Below are positions 1 through 9,449 of a DNA stretch of 64,000 bases, piece by piece. The position numbers and the translations under genes were made by a program. This DNA comes from CADEDH01 sp050330635 (GTDB lineage: Bacteria > Actinomycetota > Acidimicrobiia > Acidimicrobiales > SZUA-35): the NCBI GenBank assembly GCA_050330635.1, contig JBHJNQ010000064.1, positions 16,058-80,057 of the forward strand, in the 5' to 3' direction. The number at the start of each line of letters is the position of its first letter. The stretch's first letter is position 1. Below the pieces are notes generated by a model, which saw only the letters and a program-made list of their open reading frames with translations, did not search any database and was not told the DNA's origin.

Positions 1-442
1 CCATGACGAACGAGACCCCGAAGTGGAGGGCGTGGCACGCCTGTTCGACGTCGAGGCCCACGGACTGCAGCCTGCCGTAGGAGAAGACGAGGACGTCGAG
101 GGCCACCCGGCTCTTGGCCGGGCGGGCGGCAAACAGCTCGAGCGCCGCCTGATGGTTGACCAGCACGTCGTGGAACGAGCGCAAGCCGCGACGGATGGCG
201 GTCTCCCAATCGCCGTCGGGCACGTCGACGGGAAGCTCGATCTCGTCGAACAGGCAGTCGAGCACGGCGTCGAGCAGATCGTCCTTGTTGACCACGTAGT
301 GGTAGAGCGACATGGCCTCGACGCCCAGCTCGTTGCCGAGCTTGCGCATCGACAGCCCGGCTAGTCCCACCTCGTCGGTGAGCGCGAGGGCCGTCCTCGC
401 GATCAGCTCTCGGCTGAGGGCGGATCTCATGGACGCGGACAT
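1..442 (-). CDS. TetR-family transcriptional regulator (partial, C-terminus outside window)
   Basis: Only the first 147 residues are inside the window; the rest lies beyond the left edge. The N-terminal ~55 residues form a TetR-type helix-turn-helix with the typical ending MSLYHYVVNKDDLLD (residues 44-58), followed by the start of an all-helical ligand-binding domain. TetR proteins are usually ligand-responsive repressors, often of a neighbouring gene. The start is the ATG at 442; a second in-frame ATG lies four codons in. It follows the MidA-type methyltransferase on the same strand after a 156-base gap, so it probably has its own promoter. The ligand cannot be inferred. Confidence 0.85.
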   Translation of the reverse strand, partial: MSASMRSALSRELIARTALALTDEVGLAGLSMRKLGNELGVEAMSLYHYVVNKDDLLDAVLDCLFDEIELPVDVPDGDWETAIRRGLRSFHDVLVNHQAALELFAARPAKSRVALDVLVFSYGRLQSVGLDVEQACHALHFGVSFVM

Positions 443-598
443 GGGGGAGACGCTACCGGAACGGTCCGTTCCCCCGGCCTTCCAACGGCAAGGTCTCCCG
501 CCGCGTCCCGCTCGTGTCCCTGCGACGTCCCACCACCGTCCCTCGACCGGGATCTCGAGCCGTCCGTCCCAGGCGGGTCAAGCAAGCCGAACCCGAAA

Positions 599-1648
599 TC
601 AGGGGCCGCTCCACCGGCACACCAGCCACGAACCGAGGCCCAGCGGGTCGAGCAGCGCTTCGGCCTCGACCGCCCGGCTCCGCATCCGCAGCGCCGTCAG
701 ATCGGGGGCGGCGGCGCCGGCCGCCCACCGTCGGCGCCCCTCGTCCACCAACTCGTCTATCCCCCACCGCCTCAGGAACCCCGCCTGGTCGACGACCTCG
801 GTCGGGCCCGGGAGCTGATCGACGGCGAGATCGGTGGTGATGTCCCACCGGCCCGGCTCCCGGAGTGGGTCGTGCCCCCGTTGATGCTGGCGGTAGGTGC
901 GCAGCCAGCCCCCCCGCCGCCCCAGCTCGACCGTGGTCGGGCTGCCGTAGTCGAACACCAGCACCACCGCCGGGCGTCGGGCCAGCACCGCCTCCATCCA
1001 CCGTCGGGCCCCCTCGAGCACCGGCACCCTCGTCCCCACCGGCAGGCTCTCGGCGTCGGCGGGCAGGAGGGGCCCAAAATCGGACGGCACGAGCACCTCG
1101 CCCGGTCGGCCGTCCCGGTCCCGGCCGACGTGGAGCTCCGCCCAGCCGCCCGCCACGCGCTCGGCCACCCGGAACGGGATGTTGTCGAGCAGCTCGTTGG
1201 CCACCACGACTGCCCCGGCCACGTCGACGCCGGGGCCGAGCGCTTCGTCGGCGGTGGGCGCACCATGACCCGGGGCCCGGTCGACCGTTACCACCCGGCG
1301 TGCGGCGGCCGAGGGCCCGGGCGCCCGCTCCAAACCCCGGGCCAGGGTGCCCGGCCCGCTGCCGGCGTCGATCACGACGTACGGATCGGGTCGGCCCAGC
1401 TCCGCCCACCAGGCGTCGAGGGCCCGGGCCACCACCTCGGCGAACAGGGGCCCCACTTCGGGGCCGGTGATGAAGTCACCGCCCCGTCGACCGGCAGTGC
1501 CCACAGCCGAAGTGTAGAAGCCCGTACCGGGCCCGTACAGGCAACGCTCGACATAGTGGTCGAACCGCTCGACGGTCGCCTCGCCGTCCGCCCCGGCCCC
1601 GAGCGACTGCCCGGCCGGCTCGGCCCCGGCGGTCTCGTCGTGGGTCAC
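599..1648 (-). CDS. SAM-dependent methyltransferase, MidA/NDUFAF7 family
   Basis: This 349-residue protein matches the family of mitochondrial NDUFAF7/MidA (formerly DUF185). The family features are visible: GRRGGDFITGPEVGPLFAE (about 53-71), the SAM-binding motif VIDAGSGPGTLARGL (about 92-106) and the acidic segment VVVANELLDNIPF. In humans NDUFAF7 dimethylates an arginine of NDUFS2 (the NuoD homologue) and is needed for complex I assembly. The GTG start lies only 16 bases after the nuoN stop, so it looks like the last gene of the 11-subunit complex I operon. A role in methylating NuoD of that operon is inference; some bacterial homologues may have other substrates. Confidence 0.88.
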   Translation of the reverse strand: MTHDETAGAEPAGQSLGAGADGEATVERFDHYVERCLYGPGTGFYTSAVGTAGRRGGDFITGPEVGPLFAEVVARALDAWWAELGRPDPYVVIDAGSGPGTLARGLERAPGPSAAARRVVTVDRAPGHGAPTADEALGPGVDVAGAVVVANELLDNIPFRVAERVAGGWAELHVGRDRDGRPGEVLVPSDFGPLLPADAESLPVGTRVPVLEGARRWMEAVLARRPAVVLVFDYGSPTTVELGRRGGWLRTYRQHQRGHDPLREPGRWDITTDLAVDQLPGPTEVVDQAGFLRRWGIDELVDEGRRRWAAGAAAPDLTALRMRSRAVEAEALLDPLGLGSWLVCRWSGP

Positions 1649-1664
1649 CGTGCGGGGGCCGGGG

Positions 1665-3209
1665 TCAGCGCCGGCCTGCGACCTCGGCGAAGTCGGTGAG
1701 GTCGGGCACCACGCCGGTGACGCCGGCGATCAGGGTGGCGACGACGGTGATGGCCAGGGCCGCCACCAGGGGCGCCGGGATCCGCATCGGGGTCACGTCA
1801 GCATCGTCGGGGGCCGAGAGGAACCACATCTGCTTGGCCACGTTCAGGTAATAGAAGGCGGCCACCACCGTGTTGACGGCGGCTACCACGGCCAACGTCA
1901 CCCCGGCGACGGTGTCGGCCTCCAGCAGGGCGCTGAACACCTGCCACTTTGCCAGCCAGCCCCCCATCGGGGGGATGCCGGCCAGGGAGAACAGGAACAC
2001 GGTCATGGCCACCGTCAGCCCGGGGGCATAGTTGAGGAGGCCGGAGAACGACGAGATCTCGCCCGACCGGGTTCGGCGGCTGGCGGCGATGACGACGGCG
2101 AACGCTCCCAGGTTCATGACGGCGTAGATCACCAGGTAGGTGACGATCGACGCCCGGGCCGAGTCGGGTACCGACCCGTAGACGGCCAGCGGGGCCAGCA
2201 TGTAGCCGGCCTGGGCCACCCCCGAATAGGCCAGCATGCGCACGATGTTGGACTGGCGAAGGGCGATCAGGTTGCCCACCGTCATCGTGACGGCGGCCAG
2301 GATCCACATGAACGGCTCGATGACCTGCGATTGGCCGGGGAGGGCGACGATGACGATCGTGACCAGCGCCACGAAACCTGCCGCCTTGGAGGCGACGGCG
2401 AGGAAGGCGGTGAGGGGCGTCGGCGCCCCCTCGTAGGTGTCGGGGGCCCAGGTGTGGAACGGTACCGCCGACACCTTGAAGGCAAAGCCGATGACCGTGA
2501 ACAGGACAGCCAGGGTGATCATGGGGGTGGTCTCATCGCTCGTGATCGCCTCGGCGATCACCGCCAGCCGGGTGTCACCGGCGACCCCGTAGAGGAGCGA
2601 CATGCCGTAGAGCATGATGGCCGAGGCGAACACGCCCATGAGCATGTACTTGAGGCCGGCCTCGTTCGACTTCAGGTCTCGCTTGCGCCAGGCCGCCAGC
2701 AGGTAGGCGGGGATCGACAGCAATTCGAGAGCGATGAAGATCGACACCAGGTCGCGGGCCGACGCCATGACCGACATGCCGAGCACCGAGGCTGCGATCA
2801 GCTGGTAGTACTCGCTGTCGTAGTAGTCGCCCTCGGCCATGTAGTTGCTGCTCAGCAGCACCACGACGTAGCCGATGAGGAAGAACAGCCCCTTCAGCAC
2901 CAGGGCGTACCGGTCGACGACGTAGGCCCCCACGCCGTCCAGTCCGCCCCCTTCGAGGGTTCCCTGGAACAGCACCCGGGTCGCCCCGTCGTCCCAGAGG
3001 GTCAGGATCGGGATCATGGCCACCAGGAAGCCGATGCCGGTGAGGGCGGGCATGAAGCGGCGGGTCCGCTCCAGGCCGACGACGTCGACGATGGTGACGA
3101 GGGCACCCCACCCCAGCAGCAACAGCTCGGGAGCGAAGGCATGCCAATCGATGTGGGGCCGCACGAAGGGCGAGGCCTCGGCGGTCTGCTGTGCGATGAC
3201 GGCCAGCAC
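1665..3209 (-). CDS. nuoN: NADH-quinone oxidoreductase subunit N (complex I copy 1)
   Basis: A 514-residue antiporter-like membrane subunit of the proton-pumping arm. It has about 14 hydrophobic segments and the NuoN-type core, including ALELLSIPAYLLAAWRKRD with the channel Glu, LKYMLMGVFASAIMLYG, and the FHTWAPDTYEGAPTP signature around the middle. Length is normal for NuoN. Start is a GTG two bases after the nuoM stop. It is the last Nuo subunit of the operon lacking nuoE, nuoF and nuoG, and a MidA-type methyltransferase gene follows 16 bases later. Confidence 0.96.
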   Translation of the reverse strand: MLAVIAQQTAEASPFVRPHIDWHAFAPELLLLGWGALVTIVDVVGLERTRRFMPALTGIGFLVAMIPILTLWDDGATRVLFQGTLEGGGLDGVGAYVVDRYALVLKGLFFLIGYVVVLLSSNYMAEGDYYDSEYYQLIAASVLGMSVMASARDLVSIFIALELLSIPAYLLAAWRKRDLKSNEAGLKYMLMGVFASAIMLYGMSLLYGVAGDTRLAVIAEAITSDETTPMITLAVLFTVIGFAFKVSAVPFHTWAPDTYEGAPTPLTAFLAVASKAAGFVALVTIVIVALPGQSQVIEPFMWILAAVTMTVGNLIALRQSNIVRMLAYSGVAQAGYMLAPLAVYGSVPDSARASIVTYLVIYAVMNLGAFAVVIAASRRTRSGEISSFSGLLNYAPGLTVAMTVFLFSLAGIPPMGGWLAKWQVFSALLEADTVAGVTLAVVAAVNTVVAAFYYLNVAKQMWFLSAPDDADVTPMRIPAPLVAALAITVVATLIAGVTGVVPDLTDFAEVAGRR

Positions 3210-3211
3210 GA

Positions 3212-4759
3212 TCAGCCTCCGGCTCCGAGCGCTTGGAAGACCTCACCCACGGCCGACGCCGGCCCGTTGGTGACGTCGAACACGATGCTCGGCACGAAAC
3301 CGAGCAGGACGATGAGGATGAGCAGCGGAACCCAGGCCACCCACTCGGTGAAGACCGTGTCGTGGATGTGGGGATCGTCGGCGTACTCCTCCGACGGGGT
3401 GCCGAAGGCGGTCCGCTGGAGCAGCCACAGGAGGTAGCCGGCGGCCAGCACCGTTCCCAGGGCGGCCACGACCATGTACACCCGGAACAGGGCGTCCGAC
3501 ACGCCCGGCGCCGGATCGTAGGCGGCGAGGATCGCCGGGAACTCACCCCAGAACCCGGCGAGGCCGGGCAGGCCGAGGGAGGCCATGGTGGTGAAGCCGA
3601 GGATCCACCCCAGGCGGGGAGCCTGGACCAGCAGGCCTCCCAGGCGCTTGATCTCGAGGGTGTGGTAGCGCTCCTTCACCGAGCCGGCGATGAAGAACAA
3701 CATGCCGGTGATGAGGCCATGCGCCACCATGCCGAAGATGGCGGCGTTGATGCCGAAGTCGGTGAGGGTGGCGATGCCGAGCATCACATACCCCATGTGG
3801 GCCACCGAGGAGAAGGCGATGAGGCGCTTCATGTCGGTCTGGGCCAGGCACCCGAGGGCACCGTAGATGATGCCGATCACGGCCAGCAGGCCGATCCACG
3901 GGGCCCACCTCACCGCCGCTTCCGGGAGGATGGGCAGGGCGATACGGATGAACCCGTAGGTCCCGAGCTTCAGCAGCACGGCGGCCAGGATGACCGAACC
4001 CTGGGTCGGGGCCTGGGTGTGGGCGTCGGGCAGCCAGGTGTGGAAGGGGAAGATCGGGACCTTGATGCCGAAGCCCATGAACATGCCACCGAAGATCAAC
4101 ACCTGGGTACTGAGGGCGATGTCACGGGTCGCCACCTCCTCGGCCAGGGCGGTGAGGGAGAAGGTCTGGGACCCGGTCACCCAGTAGAGGGCCAAGAAGC
4201 TGACCAGCATGAGGGCCGACCCGAACAGGGTGTAGAGGAAGAACTTGATGGCGGCGTAGAGGCGCTGCTCGCCCCCCCAGACCCCGATCATGAAGTACAT
4301 CGGCAGGAGCACGACTTCGAAGAACACGAAGAACAGCACCAGATCCTGGGCCACGAAGGTGCCGAGCATGCCGGTGTGCAACACCAGGATCAGCATCAGG
4401 AAGGCCTTGGCGTTGCCCGGCTCGGGAATGTGGTTCCAGCTGTAGACGATGACGAGGGGAACGACCAGCAGGGTCAACGCCACCAGTGGCAGCGACATCC
4501 CGTCGAGGGCGATCGAGTACCGGGCGTCGATGATGTCGATCCAGCTGCGGTCGACGGCGAACTGGAGGATCCGCGAGTCGTCGTAGTCGAAGTTCCGCAG
4601 CAGCAGCACACCGACCACGGCGCTGGCCACGGTGGCCACCAGGGCGACGACCTTGTGGGTCTCTTCTTCCCGCTCCGGGATGATCATCATGATGGCCGCC
4701 CCCACGAGGGGGAGGAAGACCATCAGGGTGAGGCCCCAGTCGTTGAGAAAGTCGATCAT
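3212..4759 (-). CDS. nuoM: NADH-quinone oxidoreductase subunit M (complex I copy 1)
   Basis: A 515-residue antiporter-like proton-channel subunit. Family features seen include FFEVVLLPMYFMIGVWGG (the channel Glu in transmembrane helix 5), FHTWLPDAHTQAPTQGSVIL, KRLIAFSSVAHMGYV and GLPGLAGFWGEF. Length and the multi-helix hydrophobicity pattern are normal. ATG start, 56 bases after the nuoL stop. Acts in the membrane arm between NuoL and NuoN. Confidence 0.97.
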   Translation of the reverse strand: MIDFLNDWGLTLMVFLPLVGAAIMMIIPEREEETHKVVALVATVASAVVGVLLLRNFDYDDSRILQFAVDRSWIDIIDARYSIALDGMSLPLVALTLLVVPLVIVYSWNHIPEPGNAKAFLMLILVLHTGMLGTFVAQDLVLFFVFFEVVLLPMYFMIGVWGGEQRLYAAIKFFLYTLFGSALMLVSFLALYWVTGSQTFSLTALAEEVATRDIALSTQVLIFGGMFMGFGIKVPIFPFHTWLPDAHTQAPTQGSVILAAVLLKLGTYGFIRIALPILPEAAVRWAPWIGLLAVIGIIYGALGCLAQTDMKRLIAFSSVAHMGYVMLGIATLTDFGINAAIFGMVAHGLITGMLFFIAGSVKERYHTLEIKRLGGLLVQAPRLGWILGFTTMASLGLPGLAGFWGEFPAILAAYDPAPGVSDALFRVYMVVAALGTVLAAGYLLWLLQRTAFGTPSEEYADDPHIHDTVFTEWVAWVPLLILIVLLGFVPSIVFDVTNGPASAVGEVFQALGAGG

Positions 4760-4815
4760 GCTTCAGTGCTTTCCGGTGGTTTCTTCTGTGTCTACGAGGG
4801 GGGTCACGGCCAGGC

Positions 4816-7032
4816 TCAGATGGCGACGATGAACACGGCCGCCAGCAGGGCGGCGGCACCGAACATGAGCGTGGCGTACTGGCGGATCTGTCCGGTCTGG
4901 ATGCGGCGGAGGAACTGGCCCGACCCGCTGGCGGAGCGGCCCGAGGCGTTGACGGTGCCGTCGACGAGGCCCTGGTCGATGAACCGGTAGACGAAGCGAC
5001 CCACGGTGACCGACAGGTTGCCGACCAGGTTGACGATCCCGTCGAGCACGTTCTGGTTGGTCCAGTAGGCGGCCCGAGCCAGCGGACCCTTGGTGCTGCC
5101 GGCGACGATTCCGGTGTAGAGGTGATCGAGGTAGTACTTGTTGTCGAGCACCCGGTACCCGGCGGCGGCGAGGGTGTTGCGAGACCGGAGTCCATCGGTG
5201 TACTCGGCCGCCTTCGGGTCCTTGGCGTAGAGGGCCTGGTAGTAGCGCCACACCCCGAAGCCGGCCAGCAGGGCCAGGGAGGTGGCCACGATGGCGAGCG
5301 TGAGGCTCGGGTTGGCGTGGCCGATGGCGGGAAAGCTGGCGATCCCCGCCGGCTCCACCCAGTTCTCGAAGCGGTAGGCCAAGCCCTCGGGCAGGCCGAT
5401 GGCCTTCACGAAGGCACCGGGCATGTTCAAGAACCCGACGACCGAGGCCATGAAGGCGAGGATCACCAGCGGGCCGGTGATGCGGGGCCCCGACTCGTGG
5501 GGGTGGGCGTGGCCCCGGTACTCGCCGAAGAAGGTCAGCCACACGGTGCGGGTCATGTAGGCCGCGGTCATGGCGGCGGTGATCATCCCGAAGATGAACG
5601 GGATGAGGTAGTCGCCGTTGCCGTCGGTGCCGGGCCACACCCCGGCACCGGCCAGGATCTCGTCCTTCGACCAGAAGCCGGCCAGCGGGGGGATGCCGGC
5701 CAGGGCCGCCGACCCGATGATGAACGTCCAGAACGTGATCGGCATGTGCTTGCGCAGGCCGCCCATGTCGGCCTTCATGTCGAAGCTGTGGTGGCAGGCG
5801 TGGCTGACCGAGCCGGCCCCGAGGAACAGACACGCCTTGAAGAAGGCGTGGGTGAAGAGGTGGAACATGCCGGCGGTGTAGGCCCCGACGCCGAGAGCCA
5901 GGACCATGTAACCGAGCTGGGACACCGTCGAGTAGGCCAGCACCTTCTTGATGTCACGCTGGACGAAGGCCAGGGCGCCGCCGCCGATCGTGGTCAGACC
6001 CCCGATGAAGGCCATCAGGTTGATGCTCGACCCCCCGATCGACAGACCCTCCCAGAACACGGGGTACAGGCGGCCGATCATGTAGACGCCGGCCACCACC
6101 ATGGTGGCGGCGTGGATCAGGGCCGAGACCGGGGTGGGGCCGGCCATGGCGTCGGGCAACCAGGTGTGGAGGATGAACTGACCCGACTTCGACATCACCG
6201 CCGCCATCAGCGACACCGCGGCCACCGTCAACAACGTGGAGCTGATCTCGCCACCGACGGCCATCGAGTTGATCTCGAGGATGTCGAAGGTCTGCCCGGC
6301 GCCGAAGTAGAGGAGGATCACGCCGACCAGCAGACCGACGTCGCCGACCCGGTTGGTCAGGAACGCCTTGAGGGCGGCATCGGAGTTGGGTTTGTCCTCC
6401 CACCAGTGGCCGATGAGGGCGAACGAGCAGACACCGACGAGCTCCCACCCAACGATCAGTTGCAGGGTGCTGGTCGACAGCACCATGAACAGCATCGCCG
6501 CGGTGAACAGGGACAGGAAGGCGTAATAGTGGGTGTAGCGACGATCGCCCTTCACGTAGTCGGACGAGTAGATGTGGACGAGGCTGGAGATGAAGGTGAC
6601 GACGAACAGCAGCATCACCGACTGACCGTCGATGAGGGTGCCGATGCGGAACGAGTTGGAGCCGCTCTCGAACCAGCGGACGTCGGTCACGACCGGGGCA
6701 CCCCGGGTGGCGCCGTTGTCGCCCTCCTCGGCGGTGGCCACGGTGAGGGAGGCGGGAGCGGCCGACTCGCCGTCGACGACGAGACCCTCCTCGGTGGCGT
6801 CGCTGATGGCCTCCTCCGCGCCCTGGATGTCGCCGATCCAGCTGAACGCGGTCAGCACGGCCAGGACGAAGGCGGCGAGGACGGCGGCGATACCGATCTC
6901 GGCTCCCTTGAACGGCAACCGCTTGCCGAACAGCAGGATCAGCATGAACGACGCCGCCGGCAGGGCAGGGATCAGCCACGCGTTCTCGTACAACCAGGGC
7001 ACGGCGGTTTCAGCAGCTTCGGTGACAAACAC
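4816..7032 (-). CDS. nuoL: NADH-quinone oxidoreductase subunit L (complex I copy 1)
   Basis: A 738-residue distal antiporter-like subunit. It has ELVGVCSFALIGHWW, HTWLPDAMAGPTPVSALIHAATMV, KKVLAYSTVSQLGYM and GIPPLAGFWSKDEI, all characteristic of NuoL, plus a C-terminal extension with a long amphipathic stretch and a final membrane helix. It is longer than the ~620-650 residues usual for the family. Part of the extra length is a hydrophilic, acidic loop at about residues 66-110 between the first membrane helices. GTG start preceded by GAGGATC, 13 bases after the nuoK stop. Confidence 0.96.
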   Translation of the reverse strand: MFVTEAAETAVPWLYENAWLIPALPAASFMLILLFGKRLPFKGAEIGIAAVLAAFVLAVLTAFSWIGDIQGAEEAISDATEEGLVVDGESAAPASLTVATAEEGDNGATRGAPVVTDVRWFESGSNSFRIGTLIDGQSVMLLFVVTFISSLVHIYSSDYVKGDRRYTHYYAFLSLFTAAMLFMVLSTSTLQLIVGWELVGVCSFALIGHWWEDKPNSDAALKAFLTNRVGDVGLLVGVILLYFGAGQTFDILEINSMAVGGEISSTLLTVAAVSLMAAVMSKSGQFILHTWLPDAMAGPTPVSALIHAATMVVAGVYMIGRLYPVFWEGLSIGGSSINLMAFIGGLTTIGGGALAFVQRDIKKVLAYSTVSQLGYMVLALGVGAYTAGMFHLFTHAFFKACLFLGAGSVSHACHHSFDMKADMGGLRKHMPITFWTFIIGSAALAGIPPLAGFWSKDEILAGAGVWPGTDGNGDYLIPFIFGMITAAMTAAYMTRTVWLTFFGEYRGHAHPHESGPRITGPLVILAFMASVVGFLNMPGAFVKAIGLPEGLAYRFENWVEPAGIASFPAIGHANPSLTLAIVATSLALLAGFGVWRYYQALYAKDPKAAEYTDGLRSRNTLAAAGYRVLDNKYYLDHLYTGIVAGSTKGPLARAAYWTNQNVLDGIVNLVGNLSVTVGRFVYRFIDQGLVDGTVNASGRSASGSGQFLRRIQTGQIRQYATLMFGAAALLAAVFIVAI

Positions 7033-7045
7033 GGATGATCCTCAC

Positions 7046-7345
7046 TCAACCCTTGAGCAGGTTGGCTTCGGCGACGTCGATGCTGCGCCGGTTCCGGTAG
7101 ATGAGCAGGACGATGGCGAGACCGACACCGACCTCGGCCGCCGCCACGGCGATGACGAAGAGAGCGAAGACCTGCCCGGCGACGTCGCCGTTGAAGGCCC
7201 CGAAGGCCACCAGGTTGATGTTGACCGAGTTCAGGATGAGCTCGATCGACATCAGGACGAGGACGCCGTTCTTGCGGGACAGCACACCGTAGACCCCGAT
7301 GCAGAACAGCACGGCAGCGAGGATCAGGAACTGGTTGAGAAGCAC
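7046..7345 (-). CDS. nuoK: NADH-quinone oxidoreductase subunit K (complex I copy 1)
   Basis: A 99-residue protein with three membrane helices, the normal size for NuoK. The conserved membrane glutamates fall in LMSIELILNSVN (helix 2) and in the helix VIAVAAAEVGVGLAIVLLI. Start is GTG, three bases after the nuoJ stop. Part of the proton-translocating E-channel region with NuoJ, NuoH and NuoA. Confidence 0.96.
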   Translation of the reverse strand: MLLNQFLILAAVLFCIGVYGVLSRKNGVLVLMSIELILNSVNINLVAFGAFNGDVAGQVFALFVIAVAAAEVGVGLAIVLLIYRNRRSIDVAEANLLKG

Positions 7346-7348
7346 GGG

Positions 7349-7906
7349 TCAATCCCTCCGGGCGACGACGACGGCGCCGATGAGGGCGGCCAGCAGCAGG
7401 ACGGACAGCGCCTCGAAGGGCACGATGTAAGTACTGAAGATCTGGTCGGCGACCTCGGCCGTGCGCTGGGGGGCGAGGGTATCGGGCAGCTCGGTGTCGC
7501 CGTAGTACTCCCAGAGGGAGTAGCTCATCACGGCGAACATGCCGACGGCGACCAGGGCGCCGATCCAGCGCTGCTCGTGGTCGAGATCGGTCTCGGCCCC
7601 GATCTTGGCCCTGGTCAGCATGACGCCGAAGAGCAGCAGCACCATGATCGCCCCCAGGTACACGAGGACCTGGGTGGCGGCGATGAACTCGGCCCCCAGG
7701 ATCACGTACACGCCGGCCACCGCCGACAGCACGACGAGGAGGTAGAGCGCGGCGTGGACGACGTTGTTGGTCGTCACCATCTTGAGCGCGGCGACGACGG
7801 CCACGATGGCGATGACGGCGAAGAACACGTTGACCACGCCGGTCTCGGTGCCCGTCATCGGCACCACCACCTCCTGGGCGAGCAGCCCGAGGGAAGCGAG
7901 GTTCAT
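7349..7906 (-). CDS. nuoJ: NADH-quinone oxidoreductase subunit J (complex I copy 1)
   Basis: A 185-residue membrane protein with the NuoJ pattern NNVVHAALYLLVVLSAVAGVYVILGAEFIAATQVLVYLGAIMVL split over helices 2-3. The ATG at 7906 is chosen because it overlaps the nuoI stop as ATGA; a longer open frame upstream is only the nuoI sequence read in another frame. NuoJ helix 3 takes part in coupling quinone reduction to proton pumping. Confidence 0.95.
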   Translation of the reverse strand: MNLASLGLLAQEVVVPMTGTETGVVNVFFAVIAIVAVVAALKMVTTNNVVHAALYLLVVLSAVAGVYVILGAEFIAATQVLVYLGAIMVLLLFGVMLTRAKIGAETDLDHEQRWIGALVAVGMFAVMSYSLWEYYGDTELPDTLAPQRTAEVADQIFSTYIVPFEALSVLLLAALIGAVVVARRD

Positions 7907-8403
7907 CGCGGCACCTTCTTGGCCTTTACCTCGGCCCCCGCCTCGTAGCTCTCGAACTCCGGCACGGTGGTCATCCACTGCCCCAGGCGGGTCTTGTCGT
8001 GGAGGAGGTCGGCGATCCGTGGTTCGGAGTACTCGTACTCCGGGCTCCAGAACAGGGCCTCGAACGGGCACACCTCCACACAGATCCCGCAATACATGCA
8101 GAGCCCGTAGTCGATGTCGAAGCGGTCGAGCTTGTTGACCTGGCGGGGCTTGCCTCCGGCCCGACGGGGCGGGGCGAGGTCCTTGTGGGCCTCGATGTAG
8201 ATGCACCAGTCGGGACACTCCCGGGCGCACAGCATGCAGGAGGTGCAGTTCTCCTCGTGGAGGGCGATCACCCCCCGGGCCCGTGGAGTCGGGTCCTCCT
8301 TCTCGTGGGGGTACTGGACGGTCTCCGCCCCCTTCGTCACCGTTTTGACGATCTCGGAGAACGTGACGCCGAGACCTTTGACGACACCGGGTACGAGCGA
8401 CAT
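7903..8403 (-). CDS. nuoI: NADH-quinone oxidoreductase subunit I, 2x[4Fe-4S] (complex I copy 1)
   Basis: A 166-residue ferredoxin-like subunit that carries clusters N6a and N6b in the connecting part of complex I. Two classic motifs are visible: C53-x2-C56-x2-C59-x3-C63 and C102-x2-C105-x2-C108-x3-C112. It passes electrons towards NuoB. As nuoE, nuoF and nuoG are absent from this operon, NuoI is the outermost cluster-bearing subunit encoded here and a likely docking point for an external donor such as ferredoxin (inference). ATG start directly at the nuoH stop. Confidence 0.97.
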   Translation of the reverse strand: MSLVPGVVKGLGVTFSEIVKTVTKGAETVQYPHEKEDPTPRARGVIALHEENCTSCMLCARECPDWCIYIEAHKDLAPPRRAGGKPRQVNKLDRFDIDYGLCMYCGICVEVCPFEALFWSPEYEYSEPRIADLLHDKTRLGQWMTTVPEFESYEAGAEVKAKKVPR

Positions 8404-9449
8404 CAGAACACCACCTTGAGCAGCCCGGTGGCCGCGATGTTGATCAGTGAGATCGGGATCAGGTACTTCCAGGCGAACGCCTGCAGCTGATCCTCGCGGA
8501 ACCGGGGATAGGTGAATCGGACCCAGTAGATGATGAAGGTGAGCACCAGCATCTTGACCACCATCACCAGCGGACCGACGACGTTCATCACGTCGGAGTA
8601 CGGGTCGATCCCGAACAGGTCGGTGACGAACGGCGGCACCGACCAGCCGCCGAGGAAGAGCACCGCCGCCAGGAAGGCGAAGATGTTGGCCGAGGCGAAC
8701 TCGCCGATGAAGAACATGAGGAACCGGAAGCCCGAATACTCCGTCATGTAGCCCGAGACGAGCTCGGACTCAGCGATCGGCATGTCGAACGGCACCTGGG
8801 TCAGCTCGGCCTGGACTGCGATCATGAAGATGAAGAAGCCGATGAACTGGGTCAGGATGAACGGGTTACCGAGGGCGCCCCAGCCGAAGATCTCACCGTC
8901 GATCTGAGCCGACACGATCCCCTGCAGGTTGAGGGTGCCGGCCTGGATGACCACGCCGACCACGGCCAGGACGAGCGGCAGCTCGTAGGCGATGAGCTGA
9001 CCGCCGGCCCGCAGGCCACCGAGCAGGGAGTATTTGGAGGCGCTGGCCCACCCCGCCATGAGGACGCCGATGACCGACACCGAGGTGACGGCCAGGGCGA
9101 AGAACACGCCGGTGTCGAAGTCGGCGAAGACGGCGTCGGGCCCGAACGGGATGAACAGCACGAGGAGGAAGGTGCTGATCAGCACGATGTAGGGCGCGGC
9201 GGCGAACACGAAGCGGTCGGCCCGGGCTGGGAAGATGTCTTCCTTCTGGGCGTTCTTGCCGAGCTCGGCCAGCAGCTGGAGGGAGCCGTAGGGCCCGGCC
9301 TCCATGGGGCCGAGCCGGCTCTGCATGAAGCTCACCATCTTGAACAGGTACAGGTAGACGGTGGTGCCGGCGGGGATCAGCACGGCGATGAAGGCCATCA
9401 GCAGCTTGAACACCGTCGTCTGCCAGAACGCGAACTCAGCGACGAGCAC
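8403..9449 (-). CDS. nuoH: NADH-quinone oxidoreductase subunit H (complex I copy 1)
   Basis: A 348-residue membrane subunit that joins the quinone chamber to the membrane arm. It contains the family signatures QSRLGPMEAGPYGSLQLLAELGKN, SKYSLLGGLRAGGQLIAYELPL and FDMPIAESELVSGYMTEYSGFRF (split here over adjacent segments). The GTG at 9449 gives the normal N-terminus, LVAEFAFWQ after the start. Its 5' end is overlapped by a 35-codon open frame that bridges from the nuoD stop. Confidence 0.95.
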   Translation of the reverse strand: MLVAEFAFWQTTVFKLLMAFIAVLIPAGTTVYLYLFKMVSFMQSRLGPMEAGPYGSLQLLAELGKNAQKEDIFPARADRFVFAAAPYIVLISTFLLVLFIPFGPDAVFADFDTGVFFALAVTSVSVIGVLMAGWASASKYSLLGGLRAGGQLIAYELPLVLAVVGVVIQAGTLNLQGIVSAQIDGEIFGWGALGNPFILTQFIGFFIFMIAVQAELTQVPFDMPIAESELVSGYMTEYSGFRFLMFFIGEFASANIFAFLAAVLFLGGWSVPPFVTDLFGIDPYSDVMNVVGPLVMVVKMLVLTFIIYWVRFTYPRFREDQLQAFAWKYLIPISLINIAATGLLKVVF

